DNA from: Flavobacterium sp. I3-2
GTDB lineage: Bacteria > Bacteroidota > Bacteroidia > Flavobacteriales > Flavobacteriaceae
DNA length: 64,000 nt
Assembly (NCBI RefSeq): GCF_013389595.1
Contig: NZ_CP058306.1
Location: 620,001 to 684,000 of the forward strand
Direction: 5' to 3'
Shown: positions 35,247-43,006 of the stretch, piece after piece
Layout: each line of letters opens with the position of its first letter
How positions within the stretch are numbered: the stretch's first letter is position 1
Notes under the pieces: model-generated
Told to the model about the DNA's origin: nothing
Database searches by the model: none
The model's input: only the letters and a program-made list of their open reading frames with translations
Program-made: the position numbers and the translations under genes

Positions 35247-36638
35247 ATGTTACAATTAACAAATACATTAAATACAGATGCAGTTGTTTACGTTGTAAAC
35301 GAGCAAACAAGTATCGATTCACAATTTCCACAATATATACAAGAAACTTTCGAAGCATTTAAAACTTCAGATGCTAAAGAAGATTTTATTAAAGTTGGAA
35401 ACAAAAATTATTTCTTCGTAAAAGAAAAACAAGATTTAGAAAAAATGCGCGTTGCCGGATTTGCCATTCGTCAAAAATTAGATAAAAAAGCAACGGCGAT
35501 TACCATTGTTGGAAATGACGAAACTACCTTAGCATTAGCAGAAGGATTGACTTTGTCAAACTACCAATTCTTAAAATATTTTAAAGATGCAGATGAGCGC
35601 GAATATCAGTTAGAAAACATCTTTATTTTAGGAAATGTTGCTCAAGCTTCAATCACCGAAATGAATAACACAATTCAAGCTGTTTTTTGGGCACGAGATA
35701 TGGTAAACGAACCATCTTCTTATTTATCAGCAAATCAACTAGCAAAAGAAATTCAAGAAATTGGAGACGAAGCAGGTTTTTCAGTTGAAGTTTTAGGCAA
35801 GTCAGAAATCCAAAAATTAAAAATGGGTGGATTGTTAGCTGTAAACATGGGTTCGATTGAGCCACCAACATTTACCATTTTAGAACACAAACCATCAAAT
35901 CCAATCAACGAAAAACCAATTGTTTTAGTTGGTAAAGGAGTTGTTTACGATACTGGAGGTTTGTCTTTAAAACCAACTGCTGGTTCAATGGATTTAATGA
36001 AATCTGATATGGGTGGGGCAGCCATGATGGCAGGAACTATTTATGCAGCAGCTTTAAATAAATCTAACGTTCATATTATTGGATTAATTCCAGCAACAGA
36101 TAACCGTCCAGGACAAAATGCGTATGCACCAGGTGATGTTATTACCATGATGGACGGTACTACCGTTGAGGTTTTAAATACTGATGCCGAAGGTCGTATG
36201 ATTTTAGCCGATGCTATTTCGTATGCAGATCGTTTCAATCCAGAATTAATCATCAATGCAGCTACTTTAACTGGAGCAGCTTTAGTTGCCGCAGGTTCTC
36301 GCGCCGCTTGTTTAATGAGCAATGCCGACGAATCGATTAATAAACAAATTCTAGATGCTGGAACAAAAGTGTACGAGCGTATGGTTCAGTTGCCTTTGTG
36401 GGACGATTATAAAGAGCAAATTAAATCGTCTATTGCCGACTTAAAAAATATTGGTGGACGTTTTGCTGGAACCATCACAGCGGGTAAATTCTTAGAACAT
36501 TTCGCAAAACAACCGTTTGTGCATATTGATATTGCTGGTCCAGCTTTCACAGAAGCTCCAGAAAATTACAAAGGTCACGGTGGTACAGGAACAGGAATTC
36601 GTACTTTATCAGAATTTTTCGCAAACTATAAAAAATAA
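35247..36638 (+). CDS. pepA: Leucyl aminopeptidase (M17 family)
   Basis: A 463-residue M17 cytosolic aminopeptidase that cleaves N-terminal residues from peptides. The C-terminal catalytic domain shows the metal/active-site stretch VGKGVVYDTGGLSLKP (about residues 228-243) and the signature NTDAEGRMILADA (about 311-323) with metal-binding Asp and Glu. The N-terminal macro-like domain is present but compact. No signal peptide. Length slightly below the 480-500 residues common in the family. Confidence 0.94.
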   Translation: MLQLTNTLNTDAVVYVVNEQTSIDSQFPQYIQETFEAFKTSDAKEDFIKVGNKNYFFVKEKQDLEKMRVAGFAIRQKLDKKATAITIVGNDETTLALAEGLTLSNYQFLKYFKDADEREYQLENIFILGNVAQASITEMNNTIQAVFWARDMVNEPSSYLSANQLAKEIQEIGDEAGFSVEVLGKSEIQKLKMGGLLAVNMGSIEPPTFTILEHKPSNPINEKPIVLVGKGVVYDTGGLSLKPTAGSMDLMKSDMGGAAMMAGTIYAAALNKSNVHIIGLIPATDNRPGQNAYAPGDVITMMDGTTVEVLNTDAEGRMILADAISYADRFNPELIINAATLTGAALVAAGSRAACLMSNADESINKQILDAGTKVYERMVQLPLWDDYKEQIKSSIADLKNIGGRFAGTITAGKFLEHFAKQPFVHIDIAGPAFTEAPENYKGHGGTGTGIRTLSEFFANYKK

Positions 36639-36643
36639 AAATC

Positions 36644-36678
36644 AAATCCGTTAGCTTCTCAGTTAGCGGATTTTTTTT
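36644..36678 (+). terminator. Hairpin terminator after the leucyl aminopeptidase gene
   Basis: AAATCCGTTAGCT pairs with AGTTAGCGGATTT (with G-U wobbles) around a TCTC loop, followed by a T-run. Confidence 0.78.
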
Positions 36679-36681
36679 ATG

Positions 36682-36786
36682 ATGTTGCGCTCACTTTTGG
36701 CTATTCGCCAACGCTCGCGCCGGGCTTTCCGCTAAATCTTTTTCTTCGCTTCGCTACAAAAAAGGATACCGCTGCAATCCCTAACA
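36682..36786. repeat. GC-rich intergenic repeat-like element
   Basis: About 105 bases, visibly GC-richer than all surrounding DNA, with blocks CAACGCTCGCGCCGGGCTTT and AAAAAAGGATACCGCTGCAA. Partly complementary sides (GCTAAATCTTTTT against AAAAAAGGATACCGC) flank a CTTCGCTTCGCTAC centre, so a hairpin is likely. Very similar short elements recur between genes in many Flavobacterium genomes, as far as I know. No coding frame. Only one copy is visible in this window. Confidence 0.6.
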
Positions 36787-36827
36787 CAAATAATAAAGGT
36801 TTTTATTAATTTATTTGTTTATTTATT

Positions 36828-36835
36828 TATATTTG
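36828..36835 (+). promoter_or_regulatory. -7 element upstream of the 36856 lipoprotein gene
   Basis: TATATTTG matches TAnnTTTG, 20 bases before the ATG. A TTTG at 36814-36817 is too close (10 bases) to be a standard -33 element. Confidence 0.5.
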
Positions 36836-36855
36836 AGTAATTAAACTAAAAAATT

Positions 36856-37323
36856 ATGAAAAAAAATAACCTTCTATTATTTTTTGCTATTTCTGGTTTT
36901 TTTTTCTCTTGTTCAAGTGATGACAATTCGTATCAAGTGAAATTCAACGAAGCAGAATTTACGCAACAGCGCGAATTATGGAAAGAAAATAATCTGTCCA
37001 ATTATTCGTATCAATACGATTATTTTGCATCAAGTGGACCTTTTGAAATAAATGTTCTTGTTGAGAATGGGATTGCAATAGGAGATTCAGATTATGCTGA
37101 TGCTAAAACAATTGATGAAGTTTTTAATAAAATCCAATCAGATTATCAAGATGCTTTAAATCAAGATAAAAATGGAATAAAGGGAGTCCAAATTACTGTG
37201 TCGTATAATAAAGAATTTCATTATCCAGAAAAAATTTATTACTCAACTTCATACAAAGGTGATAGTCCTTTAGGTGGCGCATATTATGAATTAGAAATAA
37301 AAAATTTTACACCAAACAATTAA
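36856..37323 (+). CDS. Lipoprotein, probably DUF6174 family
   Basis: A 155-residue lipoprotein with lipobox FFSC (Cys19) and the usual Ser-Ser-Asp-Asp follow-on. The mature part starts with a helix containing REEL-like REL, WKENNLSNYSYQYDYF, and then strands ending HYPEKIYYSTSYKGDSPLGG. The order 'helix, NYSYxY, strand pair, YP..I..' resembles DUF6174 proteins. Function unknown. Monocistronic between the GC-rich repeat and a bidirectional terminator. Confidence 0.68.
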   Translation: MKKNNLLLFFAISGFFFSCSSDDNSYQVKFNEAEFTQQRELWKENNLSNYSYQYDYFASSGPFEINVLVENGIAIGDSDYADAKTIDEVFNKIQSDYQDALNQDKNGIKGVQITVSYNKEFHYPEKIYYSTSYKGDSPLGGAYYELEIKNFTPNN

Positions 37324-37352
37324 TTTTGAAAATTAAATGCATTTTAATAAAC

Positions 37353-37384
37353 AAAAAAATGAAGCTTTAGAGCTTCATTTTTTA
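37353..37384. terminator. Bidirectional terminator between two lipoprotein genes
   Basis: AAAAAATGAAGCT and AGCTTCATTTTTT form a strong stem with a 4-base loop. It serves both the 36856 gene and the convergent NlpE-like gene. Confidence 0.85.
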
Positions 37385-37387
37385 GGA

Positions 37388-37864
37388 TTATTTTTTCTTG
37401 AAAATGTATTTATCTTTTAATGGACCATCAATAACTTTTCCGTCTTGGTCTAAGAATACCAATTGATTTTCTTCAACTTTAAGTTTCATATCCACTATTT
37501 TTCCTTTTAGGTGAGCGATGGTTCCATCGTGCCACATAATTGTACCTTTGTCCTCAATCGTTTCTTTCTTACCTAAATACGTTTGTTTAATTACAAAAGT
37601 ATTGTCATCATTTAAAGCTAATTCTGTCTGAATTCCTTCGCAATCAGCACAAGGTAAAGTACCAGCGTAAATTCCAGCCCAATCCAATGCAGTTTGTGCA
37701 GTGCTTCCATCAGGTTTTTCTTCTGTTGGTTTAGGAGTTTCCGTTTGCTCAGTTGTAGCAGGTTGGTTTAACGAATCGTTTGTAGATGTATTAGCATCCG
37801 CTTTTTTATCACAAGATGCAAATCCTACAGCAATTACAGCTGCAGCTAAAATCATTTTTTTCAT
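37388..37864 (-). CDS. NlpE-like copper resistance/envelope-stress lipoprotein
   Basis: A 158-residue lipoprotein with lipobox FASC (Cys18), a Thr/Glu/Pro-rich linker (about 20-58) and an NlpE N-terminal-type domain. The domain opens with YAGTLPCADCEGIQTELAL (about 67-85), containing the conserved CxxC, followed by the beta-barrel strands and KDKYIFKKK end. NlpE relatives sense or resist copper and surface stress in the outer membrane; only the N-terminal domain is present here. Monocistronic. Confidence 0.85.
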   Translation of the reverse strand: MKKMILAAAVIAVGFASCDKKADANTSTNDSLNQPATTEQTETPKPTEEKPDGSTAQTALDWAGIYAGTLPCADCEGIQTELALNDDNTFVIKQTYLGKKETIEDKGTIMWHDGTIAHLKGKIVDMKLKVEENQLVFLDQDGKVIDGPLKDKYIFKKK

Positions 37865-37991
37865 TTCTATTCAATTTTATATTTGTATAAAGGTATTAAA
37901 AAAATGAAAAAAAGAAGTTTTTTTTAACCAATTTATACAATTTATCTTTTGTGTTTTAGTTGACATAATAAATTGTAAATTGTAAACAAAA

Positions 37992-39374
37992 ATGCAAACT
38001 CCAAAAGAAATTGTTTTAAAACAAAGATGTTTCTTTTATAACGGAAATACTTTATCTATCTCTTATAGAAAAGAAGCTTTGTTGAAGTTAAAAAAAAGCC
38101 TAGAAAAACATCAAGATGAATTAATTCAAGCCGTTTATAACGATTTTAAAAAATCTGAATACGAAGTTTTGTTAACTGAGTTTGCCATGTTACAATTGGA
38201 GATTAAAAATCATTTAAAAAATTTATATCATTGGGCAAAACCACAAAAGGTAAGAGCTTCAATATTAAATTTTCCATCTTCTGACTTTATTTACAAGCAA
38301 CCTTACGGCGTTGTTCTTATTATTTCACCTTGGAATTATCCACTTTTATTAGCACTTCAACCGATGATTTCAGCAATTGCAGCAGGAAATTGTGTAATTC
38401 TGAAACCTTCTGAAATTTCAGTTCATACTTCCAAAGTTTTACAAAAGATGATTTCCGAAACTTTTCCACAAGAATATATTTCGGTTATTCAAGGTGATGT
38501 TCAAAAAACAACTGAAATTCTCGAAAATAAATTTGATAAAATCTTTTTTACAGGAAGTACTTCGGTTGGGAAAATCATACAACAAAAAGCGGCAGAAACT
38601 TTAACGCCGACTGTTTTAGAATTAGGAGGGAAAAGTCCGTGTGTGATAAATAAATCTGCGAATCTTGAAATTGCTGCGAAACGAATTACTTTCGGAAAAT
38701 TTGTAAATGCTGGGCAAACCTGTATTGCACCAGATTTTATTTGGATTGATGAAACGATTAAAGATAAATTCATAGCCATTTTAAAACAAACCATCATTGA
38801 TTTTTATGGAAACGAAATGCAACCGAATCCTGATTTTCCAAGAATCATTAATCAAAAACAATTTTTGCGTTTAGAGAAATATCTATCTGACGGAAAAATT
38901 TACTTCGGAGGAAAAACAGATGCTGTTGATAATTATATCCAACCCACAATTTTAGATGACATTTCTTTTGATGATGCAATTATGCAAGATGAAATTTTTG
39001 GTCCTATTCTTCCGATTTTGACTTTTAAAAATTTAGCAGAGGTTATCGAACACAATCATCAAAACGAAAAACCTTTGGCGATGTATTTATTTTCAACCAA
39101 CGAATCTGAAATTAAAAAATTTATGACGCAAACACAATTTGGTGGAGGTTGTATTAACGATGTTTTGTCGCATATTATAAATGATAAAGTTCCGTTTGGT
39201 GGTTTTGGTGCAAGCGGATTAGGAAATTATCACGGAAAATTCGGCTTTGATACTTTTGTTCATTTTAAAACGATTGTTCATCGAAAAAACTGGTTCGATT
39301 TTAAGATAAAGTATGCGCCTTATGCAAAAAAAAGCCAAATTATTAAGAAATTCCTATTCCGATTTTTATCTTAA
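37992..39374 (+). CDS. NAD(P)-dependent aldehyde dehydrogenase
   Basis: A 460-residue aldehyde dehydrogenase of the class 3/YwdH-like group. Motifs: PWNYPLLLALQPMISAIAAG (about residues 117-136), the cofactor-binding FTGSTSVGK (about 188-196), the catalytic Glu in LELGGKSP (about 209-216) and the catalytic Cys in NAGQTCIAPDF (about 239-249). It also has a hydrophobic/basic C-terminal tail (YAPYAKKSQIIKKFLF), as in membrane-associated fatty aldehyde dehydrogenases. It oxidises aldehydes to acids; the natural substrate is unknown. Confidence 0.93.
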   Translation: MQTPKEIVLKQRCFFYNGNTLSISYRKEALLKLKKSLEKHQDELIQAVYNDFKKSEYEVLLTEFAMLQLEIKNHLKNLYHWAKPQKVRASILNFPSSDFIYKQPYGVVLIISPWNYPLLLALQPMISAIAAGNCVILKPSEISVHTSKVLQKMISETFPQEYISVIQGDVQKTTEILENKFDKIFFTGSTSVGKIIQQKAAETLTPTVLELGGKSPCVINKSANLEIAAKRITFGKFVNAGQTCIAPDFIWIDETIKDKFIAILKQTIIDFYGNEMQPNPDFPRIINQKQFLRLEKYLSDGKIYFGGKTDAVDNYIQPTILDDISFDDAIMQDEIFGPILPILTFKNLAEVIEHNHQNEKPLAMYLFSTNESEIKKFMTQTQFGGGCINDVLSHIINDKVPFGGFGASGLGNYHGKFGFDTFVHFKTIVHRKNWFDFKIKYAPYAKKSQIIKKFLFRFLS

Positions 39375-39379
39375 AATCG

Positions 39380-39387
39380 TAAATTTG
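39380..39387 (+). promoter_or_regulatory. -7 element upstream of the antiporter gene
   Basis: TAAATTTG matches TAnnTTTG, 15 bases before the ATG, immediately after the aldehyde dehydrogenase stop. Confidence 0.5.
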
Positions 39388-39402
39388 AGCAAATAAAAAT
39401 TT

Positions 39403-40653
39403 ATGGAATTATATTATACGTTTTCAGTTCTAATTGTATTAGCCTCGTTATTTGCGTATTTAAACGTACGCTTTTTAAAACTTCCAGGAACCATCGGTAT
39501 TATGATTATCGCAATGATGGTTTCTGTTGGAATTCGTCTTCTTGGAGACCAATTCTTTCCACAAACTACACAAGAATTTTTTCAGTTAATAAAGGAATTC
39601 GATTTTACCGAAATTTTGATGGGAGCCATGCTTAATTTCTTATTATTTGCCGGAGCCCTCCATGTGAATATTTCAGATTTAAAAGAACATAAATGGCCCA
39701 TTTTTACTTATGCAACCATAAGTGTTGTTTTATCAGCGTTTATTATTTCAGGTATCTTGTTTTATGTTGCACCAATTTTTGGAATTACAATTCCGTTTAT
39801 CTATTGTTTGCTTTTTGGTACTTTGATTTCTCCGACAGACCCAATCGTGGTTTTAGGAATTTTAAAAGAAGCTAAAGTTCCAAAAATGATTGAAACTAAA
39901 ATTACTGGAGAATCATTATTTAATGATGGAGTTGCCGTTGTAATGTTTGCTGTCGTTTTAAAAATGGCTACAGATACTTCATTCGAAGCTACATTTGGTT
40001 CTGTTTCTTGGCTGTTTTTAATTGAAGCTGGTGGAGGAGTACTTTTAGGTGCTTTACTTGGAATTACTGCTTCTCGAGTAATGAAAAAGATTGACGATTA
40101 TAAAGTAACAGTATTAATTACATTAGCAATTGTAATGGGCGGTTTCTTAATCGCATCTGAATTACATTTTTCTTCTCCATTAGCGATGGTAATTGCTGGT
40201 TTAATTATTGGAAATTACGGTAAAAAGCATTCAATGAATGAAACCACACGCGATTATTTAGGTAAGTTTTGGGAATTGATAGATGAAATTTTAAATGCTA
40301 TTTTATTCTTATTTATTGGTTTTGAATTGTTGGTCTTACCAGATTTACAGCATCAATTATTGTTAGGAATTGTTACAATTTTCATTGGATTATTGGCTCG
40401 TACACTTTCTATTTTTATTCCTGCTTCAACAATTTTACGAAAAAACACGTATTCAAGAGGTTCTTTGATTACGATGGTTTGGGGAGGTATTCGCGGTGGA
40501 GTTTCGATTGCATTGGTGATGTCGATACCAAATTCGGCAGGAGAAATTAAAGATGTTTTATTAGAAATTACTTATATTGTGGTCTTATTCTCGATCGTAG
40601 TTCAAGGATTAACGGTTGGAAAAGTGGCAAAAAAAGTATTAAAAGAAGAATAA
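39403..40653 (+). CDS. CPA1-family Na+/H+ antiporter
   Basis: A 416-residue membrane protein with about 11-12 hydrophobic helices. It shows the CPA1 motif LISPTDPIVVLGILKEA (about residues 144-160) and the ion-binding Asn-Asp in GESLFNDGVAVVMF (about 170-183), then the conserved WGGIRGGVSIAL near the C-terminus. It exchanges sodium (or potassium) for protons across the inner membrane. There is no long cytoplasmic C-terminal tail. It has a probable promoter of its own just after the aldehyde dehydrogenase gene. Confidence 0.92.
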   Translation: MELYYTFSVLIVLASLFAYLNVRFLKLPGTIGIMIIAMMVSVGIRLLGDQFFPQTTQEFFQLIKEFDFTEILMGAMLNFLLFAGALHVNISDLKEHKWPIFTYATISVVLSAFIISGILFYVAPIFGITIPFIYCLLFGTLISPTDPIVVLGILKEAKVPKMIETKITGESLFNDGVAVVMFAVVLKMATDTSFEATFGSVSWLFLIEAGGGVLLGALLGITASRVMKKIDDYKVTVLITLAIVMGGFLIASELHFSSPLAMVIAGLIIGNYGKKHSMNETTRDYLGKFWELIDEILNAILFLFIGFELLVLPDLQHQLLLGIVTIFIGLLARTLSIFIPASTILRKNTYSRGSLITMVWGGIRGGVSIALVMSIPNSAGEIKDVLLEITYIVVLFSIVVQGLTVGKVAKKVLKEE

Positions 40654-40657
40654 TTTT

Positions 40658-40685
40658 AAGAGGAATGAAAGTTCCTCTTTTTTTT
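40658..40685 (+). terminator. Hairpin terminator after the antiporter gene
   Basis: AAGAGGAA and TTCCTCTT pair around a 6-base loop, followed by a T-run. An ATG inside the loop (40665) opens the next frame, but it lies in the terminator and is not taken as the start. Confidence 0.78.
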
Positions 40686-40691
40686 ATAATT

Positions 40692-41036
40692 ATGGAGAAA
40701 GAAGTTTATTTAAATGATATCAAGAAATCATTAGAATTAGAAAAAATTGATTTCTTTGACGAGGAAAAGCAAATTATATCAGAAGTTTTTTATCAAAACG
40801 GAGTTGATATAAATTTGTGTGTCAGCTTTTTTAAATTGATTTTACAGACACGAAATTTACTATATAAATACAACTTGCATTTGGTTTATGAACCTTTTAA
40901 TTCTAAAGATACAGAAGATGTAAATTGGCAAAGTTTCAAAATTACGAATGGAGTGCAAACCAAACTCGAAGTATTTTACGATAGCAATTATTCATTCATG
41001 CGAATTGAAGATAATATTTCGGCAATGTATTTTTAA
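40692..41036 (+). CDS. Small soluble protein of unknown function
   Basis: A 114-residue acidic protein without signal peptide or membrane helix; I do not recognise it. The start at 40692 is chosen over the in-frame ATG 27 bases upstream because that one lies inside the preceding terminator. Helix then strand patterns (DEEKQIISEVFYQNG, TKLEVFYDSNYSF) suggest a small alpha/beta fold. It has its own terminator and is convergent with the 41071 gene. Confidence 0.55.
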   Translation: MEKEVYLNDIKKSLELEKIDFFDEEKQIISEVFYQNGVDINLCVSFFKLILQTRNLLYKYNLHLVYEPFNSKDTEDVNWQSFKITNGVQTKLEVFYDSNYSFMRIEDNISAMYF

Positions 41037-41040
41037 ACAA

Positions 41041-41066
41041 AAGCGCTTCCAAATTAGGAAGCGTTT
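41041..41066. terminator. Hairpin terminator between convergent genes
   Basis: CGCTTCC and GGAAGCG form a 7-bp stem with a 6-base loop. A short T-run follows on the plus strand and AAs precede it for the minus strand. Confidence 0.65.
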
Positions 41067-41070
41067 CCGT

Positions 41071-42027
41071 TTATAATTTTTTCATTTTTAATTTAAGTTT
41101 CTTTAGATATTTTTTTGGATAGATAAACGCATTGTTTTTATAATCAATTTTGAATGCATGCAAATTTTTAGTTTCTTTATTATTAAGAACTACCCAATAA
41201 TTTAGACTTTTTGAATCTTTATATATCGAATTAATTGGAAAAAGAATTTCTTCATAAGAACCTGCAATTTCAAATCCAAGATGACCAAAGGTAAACGCTG
41301 TCTTATCTTTTACTTTATTTGATTCCCATCTTATAATTTCGGCACGACCACCAGCACCCCTTTCTAAATTGCTTTCTACAATTGTGAAATGTTTTTTAAT
41401 TAAACTAAAGGCTTCAAAACGGTCAGGTACTTTTGTTTCAATTTCTTTAAGTAAATTATAATCTTCGTCATAAAACAAAACTGTTTCCATACCAAAAAAA
41501 ACATTAACATAGAATTCTATTTGAGTATTAGTATCTAAAATTTTTTGTTCCATGTATCTTTTAGCTGGAATATCTCTAATTTTTAGACGCATGTTATCCT
41601 TATCAAACACATCAATTTTGTTATCATCTGAATAAGCAATGATATAATCGGAAGAATTTTCAAAATTATTATATTCTTTTTCTAACAAAAATTTATCAGC
41701 AAATACAGTTGATGAAATTAATAGACTTTTATTATCTTCTAAAAAATGAAAATATTTGCTTCTGTTTTTTAAATATAAATATTCATCTTTTGTCTTATAA
41801 CTTATACTTTCACCAGTTTCTTTATTAAAAAAATAAAAAATATCTTTATTTACAAAGGCAAGAACATCGGTAAAAATTGGTGCATATTCTTCAAATTTTG
41901 GTTCTAAATATTCTTCTAAGTTTTCTTTATTTACAATTCCGAATTTATTTTCATATTGAAAAGCCTCGTACTTCTCTTGAGCAAAAGCATTTATAGAAAC
42001 AAATAATAATAAAATAAATTTTTTCAT
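41071..42027 (-). CDS. Secreted WG-repeat-like protein 3 (right arm)
   Basis: A 318-residue secreted protein, the right-arm counterpart of the 17301 protein. The signal peptide MKK-x2-LLLFVSINAFAQ and the mature start EKYEAF..KFGIVN are almost the same, but beyond about residue 35 the sequence diverges strongly, with only scattered shared positions. A WG-like segment (KFGIVNKENLEEYLEPKFEE) opens the mature protein. The first ~70 coding bases and the upstream region are nearly identical in DNA to those at 17228-17370, showing that the duplication boundary runs into the gene. Function unknown. Confidence 0.7.
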   Translation of the reverse strand: MKKFILLLFVSINAFAQEKYEAFQYENKFGIVNKENLEEYLEPKFEEYAPIFTDVLAFVNKDIFYFFNKETGESISYKTKDEYLYLKNRSKYFHFLEDNKSLLISSTVFADKFLLEKEYNNFENSSDYIIAYSDDNKIDVFDKDNMRLKIRDIPAKRYMEQKILDTNTQIEFYVNVFFGMETVLFYDEDYNLLKEIETKVPDRFEAFSLIKKHFTIVESNLERGAGGRAEIIRWESNKVKDKTAFTFGHLGFEIAGSYEEILFPINSIYKDSKSLNYWVVLNNKETKNLHAFKIDYKNNAFIYPKKYLKKLKLKMKKL

Positions 42028-42099
42028 AAAAGTAATTCTGTATTATGGATTGATTATTAAAGCCGTAAAATAAAGCTTTTCGCATTAAAACAAAAAAAC

Positions 42100-42228
42100 A
42101 TTGTAGTTCAATTTCTACAATTGATAGATAATCCTTACTACAAAACTAAGTTGAATTCCGTTGTTACTTTGTCATATCAAAATGAAACAAAAAAATATAA
42201 CAAAATAACTTTTTAAAAAACTACAAAA
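42100..42228 (+). repeat. Conserved 129-base leader of copy C
   Basis: Same length and layout as the other three leaders, with the inverted repeat ATTGTAG-N8-CTACAAT at 42100-42121. At least two single-base differences from the others are visible shortly downstream (GATAGATAATCC instead of GATAGACAATCC; CAAAACTAAG instead of CAAAGCTAAG). Confidence 0.75.
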
Positions 42229-42780
42229 ATGGAAACTACAAGAAACTTCTTCAAATCAGTATCAGTTTTAGCAATCGCTTTAATGTTTGGATTCGGTGCA
42301 AATGCACAAGATTCTAAAGTAAAAACAAATAAATTATCAGTAAACGTTGGTGAATTTTACAGTTTGAATTTAAGTAACGATAACGCAACTATTTTATTAG
42401 ATAGCGAAGCAAAATTTGCAAACGGAAGTGAATCAACTCCAATTACAATGACTATTTTCTCTTCAAGAAAATATGCAGTTACAGCAAAAGTTTCTTCAGC
42501 TCAATTTAACGAAACTGCTGATAACACTTCAGTAAGTACAAATAATATCGATTTGATTGTTGCTAAAACAAGCGGAAATGACGAAGCTGCAATTTCTAAC
42601 AGAACCAATAACAGCTTGAAGCATGCAGCAGCAGAAGAAATTGTTGCTTCTCCTAAAGCTACAAAAGCGGATGTTTATAGTTTGGTTTATGCAATTCCAG
42701 CTGCAAATACATCGGCTTTCTTAGACCAATACGGAAAAACAATCACAACAGAAATTACATATACTTTACTTCCTTTATAA
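42229..42780 (+). CDS. Small secreted protein, copy C of a four-member family
   Basis: A 183-residue secreted protein, the most divergent copy: DSKVKT replaces NDNKIKT at the mature start, and Asn replaces Ser in KFANGSES. The DNA has many silent changes in its first half compared with A, B and D, yet its last ~100 coding bases agree with copy A (42709-42729 against 15823-15842). A signal peptide ends near residue 27. Own leader and own hairpin terminator. Mature protein cysteine-free and beta-rich; function unknown. Confidence 0.8.
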   Translation: METTRNFFKSVSVLAIALMFGFGANAQDSKVKTNKLSVNVGEFYSLNLSNDNATILLDSEAKFANGSESTPITMTIFSSRKYAVTAKVSSAQFNETADNTSVSTNNIDLIVAKTSGNDEAAISNRTNNSLKHAAAEEIVASPKATKADVYSLVYAIPAANTSAFLDQYGKTITTEITYTLLPL

Positions 42781-42820
42781 TTGTAAAGTATATTTTATAA
42801 ATCTTTTTCATAGCAAGAAA

Positions 42821-42852
42821 AGGCTGGATTCGAAATCGGATTCAGCTTTTTT
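42821..42852 (+). terminator. Terminator after copy C
   Basis: GCTGGATTCG pairs with CGGATTCAGC around AAAT, with G-U wobbles, followed by TTTTTT. Confidence 0.75.
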
Positions 42853-42877
42853 GGTTTTAATAAAATAATAAAAAAAC

Positions 42878-43006
42878 ATTGTAGTTCAATTTCTACAATT
42901 GATAGACAATCCTTACTACAAAGCTAAGTTGAATTCCGTTGTTACTTTGTCATATCAAAATGAAACAAAAAAATATAACAAAATAACTTTTTAAAAAACT
43001 ACAAAA
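42878..43006 (+). repeat. Conserved 129-base leader of copy D
   Basis: It matches the leaders of A and B apart from orientation, beginning with the inverted repeat ATTGTAG-N8-CTACAAT (42878-42899). It starts 25 bases after the copy C terminator. Confidence 0.75.

Noticed and set aside
40665..40691. ATG at 40665 as start of the small soluble protein
   Set aside because: It lies inside the loop and stem of the terminator of the previous gene; the ATG at 40692 is outside it.
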